Of a stretch of DNA of 64,000 nucleotides, positions 58,945 to 64,000 are shown in pieces. Location of the stretch: contig JADJOM010000002.1 in assembly GCA_016713785.1 (NCBI GenBank), positions 620,001 through 684,000 of the forward strand. Reading direction: 5' to 3'. The translations under genes and the position numbers were made by a program. This DNA comes from Gemmatimonadota bacterium. GTDB lineage: Bacteria > Gemmatimonadota > Gemmatimonadetes > Gemmatimonadales > GWC2-71-9. Position 1 is the stretch's first letter; the number at the start of each line of letters is the position of its first letter. The notes beneath the pieces were generated by a model. That model ran no database searches. It was not told the DNA's origin and saw only the letters and a list, made by a program, of their open reading frames with translations.

Positions 58945-60009
58945 ATGCGTACCGCCTTCCTCCTCCGTGTCGCGCTCCCCCTCGCCGCGCTTGGCTGCGC
59001 CTCGGGCGGGTCGAGCACTGGCGCCTCGACGACGTTTGTGCAGCCCGAGACGGGCGAGCGCCACCTCAAGAACATCCGGCAGCTGACCTTCGGCGGCAAC
59101 AACGCCGAGGCGTACTTCTCGCGCGACGGCCGCACGATCATCTACCAGCGGCAGGAGAAGGTCGACGCCGGCTGTGACCAGCAGTACCTCATGCAGGCGG
59201 ACGGGTCGGGGGTGCGTCGGGTCTCCAACGGCCAGGGCCGCACCACGTGCGGCTTCTTCTACGCCAATGACCAGCGCATTCTGTACAGCTCCACGTTCAA
59301 GGATTCGCCGGACTGCCCGGCCCCGCCCGACCGCTCCCACGGGTACGTCTGGCCGCTGGGACACCTCGAGATCTACACCTCGAAGCTCGACGGCACCGAC
59401 CTCCGCCCGCTGACCAGCAACGGCTGGTACAACGCGGAGGCCACCGTCTCGGCCGACGGAAAGAAGATCATCTTCACCAGCACTCGCGACGGCGACATCG
59501 AGCTCTACACGATGAACGTCGATGGCAGCAACGTCCGCCGCCTCACCAACCGGGTGGGCTACGACGGCGGCGCCTGGTTCTCGCCCGACGGCACCCAGAT
59601 CGTCTGGCGTGCGGGCTATCCCAGGACCGCGGCCGACACCGCCGATTACCTCACGCTGCTGAACAACCGCCTGGTCCGGCCGGCCAAGGTCGAGGTCTGG
59701 GTGGCCGACGCCGACGGCAGCAATGCGCGGCAGGTGACCAACCTCGGCGGGGCCAACTTCGCGCCGGTGTTCACCCCGAGCGGCAAGAAGATCATCTTCT
59801 CCTCGAACTTCGAGAAGCCGCGCAGCGGCGAGTTCGACCTGTACCTGGTCAACCCTGACGGCACCGGGCTCGAGAAGGTCACCACCCACCCGGACTTCGA
59901 CTCCTTCCCGATGTTCAGCGGCGACGGGAAGAAGCTCCTGTGGGCCTCCAACCGGCACCAGTCGGAAGTCGGCGAGACCAACCTCTTCATCGCGGACTGG
60001 GTGGAGTGA
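58945..60009 (+). CDS. TolB-like beta-propeller (PD40) lipoprotein
   Basis: 354-residue lipoprotein (lipobox AALGC, Cys18) with PD40/WD40-like repeats: RQLTFGGNNAEAYFSRDGRT, ATVSADGKKIIFTSTRDGD, AWFSPDGTQIVWRAGY, PVFTPSGKKIIFSSNF and MFSGDGKKLLWASNR. It is similar to the C-terminal propeller of TolB but without the TolB N-terminal domain. A TATCCT -10 nine bases before the ATG suggests a very short leader. Its stop overlaps the signal peptidase start (GTGA), so they are coupled. Partner unknown. Confidence 0.87.
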   Translation: MRTAFLLRVALPLAALGCASGGSSTGASTTFVQPETGERHLKNIRQLTFGGNNAEAYFSRDGRTIIYQRQEKVDAGCDQQYLMQADGSGVRRVSNGQGRTTCGFFYANDQRILYSSTFKDSPDCPAPPDRSHGYVWPLGHLEIYTSKLDGTDLRPLTSNGWYNAEATVSADGKKIIFTSTRDGDIELYTMNVDGSNVRRLTNRVGYDGGAWFSPDGTQIVWRAGYPRTAADTADYLTLLNNRLVRPAKVEVWVADADGSNARQVTNLGGANFAPVFTPSGKKIIFSSNFEKPRSGEFDLYLVNPDGTGLEKVTTHPDFDSFPMFSGDGKKLLWASNRHQSEVGETNLFIADWVE

Positions 60010-60713
60010 CGGAGGCGCCGGCGCCCGGCGGCAAGCTCCGGGAGTGGGTGCGGACCATCGGCTTCGCCGTCGTGGCGTGGCTGGTGCTGCGCACCTTCCT
60101 GGTGCAGGCCTTCCACATCACCTCCGAGAGCATGGAAGGCACCCTGCTCACCGGCGACGTGCTGTGGGTGGCGCGGCCGACCTTTGGCGCCAAGATCCCC
60201 TTCACCAGCACGCTGCTGCCCGGATTCCGGGAGCCACGCCACGGCGACATCGTCGTCTTCGAGTCGGTGGAGACCGCGGGGCTCGACGTCGTCAAGCGGG
60301 TGATCGGCCTGCCCGGCGACACCCTGGCCATGCGGGACGGCACCGTGCTCCGCAACGGCGCGCCGCAGGCCGAGCCCTACGCCCACCGGGCCCGGCCCGG
60401 CGAGCCCGATCCCAATGGGAGCCAGGCCCAGATGCGGGCCTGGCAGGAGTCCCGCCTGGTCGGTCCCCGGCCCGCCGCCTACCAGCCCGACCGGAACAAC
60501 TGGGGCCCCATCGTGGTCCCGGCCGACTCGCTCTTCGTCATGGGCGACAACCGCGACTCCTCCTACGACGGCCGCTGGTGGGGCTTCCTGCCCCGTCGCA
60601 ACCTGCGGGGCTCGCCGCTCATCATCTACTACAGCTTCGATCCCTCGAGCTGGCGCCCGCTGCCGCTCCTGACCGCGACCCGCTGGGGCCGACTCCTCAC
60701 CATCCCCCGATGA
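60006..60713 (+). CDS. lepB: Signal peptidase I, first of tandem pair
   Basis: 235-residue type I signal peptidase, membrane bound, cleaves export signal peptides. One N-terminal helix (TIGFAVVAWLVLRTFLV), catalytic Ser42 in ESMEGTL, catalytic Lys97 in VVKRVIGLPGD, and box E GDNRDSSYDGRWWGFLP. It carries an insertion (about 120-165) before box E that is also in the second copy. GTG start overlaps the propeller stop, and its own stop overlaps the next lepB (ATGA). Confidence 0.93.
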   Translation: MTEAPAPGGKLREWVRTIGFAVVAWLVLRTFLVQAFHITSESMEGTLLTGDVLWVARPTFGAKIPFTSTLLPGFREPRHGDIVVFESVETAGLDVVKRVIGLPGDTLAMRDGTVLRNGAPQAEPYAHRARPGEPDPNGSQAQMRAWQESRLVGPRPAAYQPDRNNWGPIVVPADSLFVMGDNRDSSYDGRWWGFLPRRNLRGSPLIIYYSFDPSSWRPLPLLTATRWGRLLTIPR

Positions 60714-61432
60714 CCGCCCCCGCGGGCCCCCCGCCCCGCGAAGCCACCCTGGCCGAGGCCCTCCGCGAATGGGTCCGCGCCATCCTGATCGCCATCGCCG
60801 CCTGGCTCGTGCTCCGCACCTTCGTGCTGGAGGCGTTCCGCATCCCCTCGAGCAGCATGGAGGCCACCCTGCTCCCGGGCGACCGGCTCTTCGTCAACAA
60901 GGCGGTGTTCGGCCCCGAGATCCCGGGGCTGGGCTGGCACCTCCCCGCCTGGCGCCAGCCGCGGCGTGGCGAGGTGATCGTCTTCGACTCCGTCGAGGAC
61001 GACCTCAAGCTGGTGAAGCGGCTGATCGGGGTGCCGGGCGACACGCTGGAGATGCAGGGCGGGGAGCTCTACGTGAACGGCCTGCGGCAGGCGGAGCCCT
61101 GGGCCCGCCACACCGACCGGGGCAAGGGCGAGTTCGCCGAGGCCCGGCGGCAGATGCGGGAGTGGCAGCTGCCGTACCTGGCGGCGGATCCCGCCGGCTA
61201 CACGCCGGACCTGCAGCACTGGGGACCCCTCGTGGTGCCGCCCGACTCGTACTTCGTCCTGGGCGACAACCGCGACAACTCCTACGACAGCCGGTACTGG
61301 GGCTTCATTCCGCGCCGGGCGGTGCGCGGCGCCCCGCTGTGCATCTACTTCAGCTATGATCCCGCCAGCTGGCAGCGCTACCGGGCGCTGACCACCATCC
61401 GCTGGGACCGCCTGCTCACCCGGCCACGCTAG
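60710..61432 (+). CDS. lepB: Signal peptidase I, second of tandem pair
   Basis: 240-residue paralog of the preceding gene with all key residues: Ser49 in SSSMEATLLPGD, Lys103 in LVKRLIGVPGD and box GDNRDNSYDSRYWGFIP. One N-terminal helix. The pair share the insertion QMREWQ/QMRAWQ but have diverged widely, suggesting different substrate preferences. The stop lies within the convergent MFS gene (17-base overlap). Confidence 0.93.
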   Translation: MTAPAGPPPREATLAEALREWVRAILIAIAAWLVLRTFVLEAFRIPSSSMEATLLPGDRLFVNKAVFGPEIPGLGWHLPAWRQPRRGEVIVFDSVEDDLKLVKRLIGVPGDTLEMQGGELYVNGLRQAEPWARHTDRGKGEFAEARRQMREWQLPYLAADPAGYTPDLQHWGPLVVPPDSYFVLGDNRDNSYDSRYWGFIPRRAVRGAPLCIYFSYDPASWQRYRALTTIRWDRLLTRPR

Positions 61433-62576
61433 GCCGGCCCATCCCCGCGCGGGCCAGGAATGCCGAGAGGCCCGCGCACCCCGCCGCGGCGCTCGCCGCG
61501 TAGAACGCCGCCCGGGGCGAGATGGCCGACGCGATGCCCCCGGCGGCGATGGGGCCGATGATGCGGGCCACCGCGCTCACGCTCTGCAGCAGCCCCAGCG
61601 CCCGCCCCTGCTCCTCCGCCGGCGCCACCCGGCTCACGAAGGCCGCCGCGCTCGGGCCGATCGTGGCGGACCCCGCGGCCACCAGCACCAGCGCGCCGCA
61701 CAGCAGCGGCAGCCCGGCCCCCGGGGTGAGCGCCCGCGGCAGCAGCGCCAGTCCCAGGGCCAGCACCACGCCCCCGACCGCGATCAGCAGCGGCTCGCCG
61801 TGCCGCCGCACCAGGCGGCCGATCAGCCCGCCCTGGACCGCGGCGCTCACCACGCCGATCAGCACAAAGAGGTAGGCGGAGTCGTGGCGGTCGAGCCCGA
61901 GCGATCGCTCCACCTGCAGCGGGAAGATCACGTAGAGCACGGTGAACGCGACGGTCGAGCAGGCGGTGGCCGAGAAGGCGCCCAGGAAGCGGCTCCAGTG
62001 CACCGGGGCCGTCGCCACCCCGGTCGCGGCGGCCCGCCGCGATTCGGGCAGCCAGCGCCAGGCCAGGACCAGGTTGAGGCCGGTGAGCGCCGAGGCCACC
62101 AGCCCGGGTGCCGCGCTGCCCCAGTGACTCGAGAGGCCACCGATGGCCGGCCCCACCACGAAGCCCAGGCCGAAGGCGGCGCCCAGCCGGCCCATGGCGC
62201 CGGCCCGGCGGTCGGCCGGCGTCACGTCGGCCAGGTAGGCCTGGGCCACGTTCACCGTGGCGCCCATCGCCCCGGCCACCAGGCGGGACACCAGCAACAG
62301 CCAGAAGCTCCCGGCCAGCCCGAACACCAGATAGGAGATGGCGCTGCCCGCGAGGCCCACCAGCAGGACCGGTCGTCGGCCGACCCGGTCCGAGAGCCGC
62401 CCCCACCACGGCGCGAGCAGGAACTGCATCAGCGAGAAGCTCGCCACCAGGAGGCCGACGCCCGTGTCTCCCACCTGGAACGCCGCGGCGTAGCTCGGCA
62501 GCAGCGGGAGCACGATGCCGAAGCCGATCAGGTCGATGAAGACGGTCAGGAAGATCAGCAGGGAGGGGGAGGGCAT
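61416..62576 (-). CDS. MFS drug exporter, TCR/Tet-like
   Basis: 386-residue major facilitator with about twelve helices. N-terminal IFLTVFIDLIGFGIVLPLLP and the motif A loop GRLSDRVGRRPVLLVG between helices 2 and 3 mark the drug:H+ antiporter group with tetracycline- and multidrug-type exporters; VAGAMGATVNVAQAYLADVT is the helix 5 motif C region. ATG 62576 is five bases after TACATT, suggesting a leaderless message. It overlaps the lepB end by 17 bases. Substrate cannot be predicted. Confidence 0.9.
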   Translation of the reverse strand: MPSPSLLIFLTVFIDLIGFGIVLPLLPSYAAAFQVGDTGVGLLVASFSLMQFLLAPWWGRLSDRVGRRPVLLVGLAGSAISYLVFGLAGSFWLLLVSRLVAGAMGATVNVAQAYLADVTPADRRAGAMGRLGAAFGLGFVVGPAIGGLSSHWGSAAPGLVASALTGLNLVLAWRWLPESRRAAATGVATAPVHWSRFLGAFSATACSTVAFTVLYVIFPLQVERSLGLDRHDSAYLFVLIGVVSAAVQGGLIGRLVRRHGEPLLIAVGGVVLALGLALLPRALTPGAGLPLLCGALVLVAAGSATIGPSAAAFVSRVAPAEEQGRALGLLQSVSAVARIIGPIAAGGIASAISPRAAFYAASAAAGCAGLSAFLARAGMGRPSVAG

Positions 62577-62629
62577 GGCGGAATGTAGCGGGGGAGACCG
62601 GTGCGTCCCGGTGCCCGATCGCGGGGGGA

Positions 62630-62872
62630 TCACTCCTCGCGGCGCGGGTCTTCCGGCGTGCTCATCGAGGCTCGCGCCAGGTAGGAGGCCACCCGGCCGC
62701 AGGTGCGGCACTGCATGGTCACCCGCCCGGCGGGTTCCTCGTTACGTTTGGGGCTGCGCTCGATGGTCGGGGTGCTGCAGGAGGGGCAAACCAGCGGTTT
62801 GTGGTCGCGGTCGGCCGCGATCAGGATCAGGGCCTCGGCAGCCCGGTATTCTTTGATGCCGCGACGTCCCAC
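62630..62872 (-). CDS. Small zinc-ribbon protein
   Basis: 80 residues with two Cys pairs, CPSC and CRTC, about 30 residues apart, a zinc-ribbon layout. The N-terminal half (KEYRAAEALILIAADRD) is helical. GTG 62872 is preferred, with AAGGG upstream; a longer frame to 62983 gives implausible sequence. Such proteins often bind nucleic acid or a partner protein; no specific role is evident. Confidence 0.6.
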   Translation of the reverse strand: MGRRGIKEYRAAEALILIAADRDHKPLVCPSCSTPTIERSPKRNEEPAGRVTMQCRTCGRVASYLARASMSTPEDPRREE

Positions 62873-62961
62873 GGACCGCCCTTCTGGCGGGAGAGCGTCA
62901 GGCTGGGAATGTCTGACCCGCCCGTGCGTCAATCTAAAGATCGCTTCAAGGGGGCGCAAAT

Positions 62962-63360
62962 ATGTCGGCCCGTCTCGCGCCACTGCTCGGCCTGCTGCTC
63001 GCGGCGCTGCCGCTCGCGGGCCAGCGCACCCATGAGGTGCGGTTGCGGCACCCAGCGCCCGAAGAGTTCCGCTTTGCCCCGGCCCGGCTCGTGGTGGGGG
63101 GGAGCGACGTGATCGAGTTCACGGTGGAGGCGGGCGGCCCCTACGTGGTCGGCTTCGAGCCCGGCGACCTGTCCCCTGCCGAGCAGGCGCGGCTGCAGGA
63201 ACTCCTCCCGGCAGGGTCCGGGGCGCTTAGGGGACCGGTGCTGCCCGGGCCCGGGGCCAGCTTCCGGGTGCGGCTGCCGGGTTTGCCGCCAGGGACGTAT
63301 CGCTTCGTGTCGGTGACCCACGCCGCATACCGGATGCAGGGCGAATTGACGGTGCGGTAA
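62962..63360 (+). CDS. Secreted cupredoxin-like protein lacking full copper site
   Basis: 132 residues: signal peptide (APLLGLLLAALPLAGQ) and a plastocyanin/azurin-like beta-sandwich (FRFAPARLVVGGSDVIEFTV ... GTYRFVSVTHAAYRMQGELTV). In copper proteins the last loop reads Y-x-C-x(2)-H-x(3)-M; here His and Met are kept but Cys is missing, and the first His (usually before VV in the N-terminal strand) is Tyr/Val. So it probably does not hold type 1 copper. It precedes the TPR lipoprotein gene by 75 bases. Confidence 0.75.
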   Translation: MSARLAPLLGLLLAALPLAGQRTHEVRLRHPAPEEFRFAPARLVVGGSDVIEFTVEAGGPYVVGFEPGDLSPAEQARLQELLPAGSGALRGPVLPGPGASFRVRLPGLPPGTYRFVSVTHAAYRMQGELTVR

Positions 63361-63435
63361 GTGGATGCCCCCTCTTCCCATTCCGGGGGGGACCGGTACA
63401 TTGGAATTTGACCCACCCCATCCCCCAGGGATCGT

Positions 63436-64000
63436 ATGCACCTGACGAGAAGGACGCTGCCGGCGGCGGTTGCCCTGCTGGCGGCCTGCGCCGGAGGTTC
63501 GGCCCCGCAGGGCCCCGCGCCGTCCGCGGACCTGCCGGCCCTCGAGGCGGCCAGCCAGCAGCGCCCGCGCGACGCGGGCCTGATGACCCAGCTGGGCATC
63601 GCCAATTACGAAGCCCAGAAGTACGAGCGGGCCCGCGATGTCCTGGCGAGCGCCCTGACCCTCAACCGCCAGAACTACCCGGCGCAGGTCTACCTGGGGC
63701 TCACCTTCGAGCAGCTGGGCCAGTTCGACTCGGCCCGGGTGGCCTACACCGCCGCGGCGCTGCAGGCCCGGAACGCCGGCCAGCGGGGCGAGATCGAGAA
63801 CCGGCTCACCCTGCTCACCCGCACCGAGCTGCGGGCCGCGGCACGCGAGGCGGTGGCCCGGGAGGCCACGCTCTCGAGCCAGCCCCCGACCCAGAACGCG
63901 ATCGCCGTCTTCCCGTTCCGCTTCATCGGCACCAACGCGGAGCTCGAGCCCCTCGGGCGCGGCCTGACCCATCTGATGGTCACCGACCTGTCCAAGCTGC
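63436..64000 (+). CDS. TPR-repeat lipoprotein, 3-prime end beyond window
   Basis: Partial gene, 188 codons seen. Lipobox ALLAAC (Cys18). Two or three TPR-like helices (LMTQLGIANYEAQKYERARD, YPAQVYLGLTFEQLGQFDSA) are followed by AIAVFPFRFIGTNAELEPLG and LTHLMVTDLSK, the start of a CsgG/TolB-N-like nucleotide-free domain common in curli-type or TPR adaptor proteins. The rest is cut off by the window edge. Probable role in outer-membrane complex assembly or surface secretion; not certain. Confidence 0.8.
   Translation, partial: MHLTRRTLPAAVALLAACAGGSAPQGPAPSADLPALEAASQQRPRDAGLMTQLGIANYEAQKYERARDVLASALTLNRQNYPAQVYLGLTFEQLGQFDSARVAYTAAALQARNAGQRGEIENRLTLLTRTELRAAAREAVAREATLSSQPPTQNAIAVFPFRFIGTNAELEPLGRGLTHLMVTDLSKL

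Noticed and set aside
1..64000. tRNA, rRNA or CRISPR loci
   Set aside because: Looked for cloverleaf-like T-loop GTTCGA contexts and regular repeat-spacer patterns by eye; none convincing.

Overview
The window is high-GC chromosomal DNA from a diderm (Gram-negative type) bacterium. Evidence for an outer membrane is a tripartite RND/TolC/adaptor pump, a TorF-like porin, an OmpA protein with thrombospondin type 3 repeats, and many lipobox signal peptides. The mix of TolB-like and six-bladed propeller lipoproteins, PAS/GAF hybrid kinases and repetitive W-T-G...NWS surface proteins suggests Gemmatimonadota. That placement is inference; no rRNA or marker gene is present.

Layout. 0-6.3 kb: esterase, PlsC-type acyltransferase, hybrid histidine kinase, Hsp20, aldehyde dehydrogenase. 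6.4-16.9 kb: an accessory region of visibly lower and more mixed base composition. It holds an Ig-like lipoprotein, two copies of a cassette carrying an AraC-like regulator gene, three six-bladed beta-propeller lipoprotein genes, two thioredoxin-like proteins, five tiny secreted cysteine-rich proteins, and an IS3-family remnant. 17-28.3 kb: a PYROXD2-like oxidoreductase, a second hybrid kinase and a polyamine/amino-acid catabolic cluster (GabT, a second class III aminotransferase, methyltransferase, PuuB-like oxidase, PotD, putrescine aminotransferase). The aldehyde dehydrogenase at 4.8 kb could supply the missing step from aminobutyraldehyde to GABA. 28.4-37.7 kb: porin, HEAT-repeat protein, small proteins and an RND-TolC-adaptor operon. 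37.7-54.4 kb: two giant paralogous repetitive lipoproteins, each interrupted by a one-base frameshift. 54.5-64 kb: M14 carboxypeptidase, Bcp peroxiredoxin, OmpA, TolB-like lipoprotein, two tandem signal peptidases, an MFS exporter, a zinc-ribbon protein, a cupredoxin-like protein, and the start of a TPR lipoprotein gene.

The most novel element is the 8.4-16.9 kb island. Tandem genes encode exported mini-proteins with a six-cysteine pattern (C-x4-C-x4..7-C-x8-C-x6..10-C-x4-C, always ending in Cys). They lie between a membrane-anchored thioredoxin-like protein and lipoprotein propellers. A second thioredoxin-like / eight-Cys peptide / propeller set lies 3 kb away. Both AraC-like genes have a promoter whose -35 to -10 spacer is a run of exactly 12 G, a classic phase-variation layout. 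One propeller gene is also split by a frameshift at a C8 run. In genome layout this resembles the NVEALA-peptide / six-bladed-propeller loci of Bacteroidota. I see no clear sequence homology to NVEALA proteins, and the function is unknown.

Several single-base frameshifts (the C8 run and both giant genes) fall in G/C homopolymers. They may be assembly errors as well as biology.
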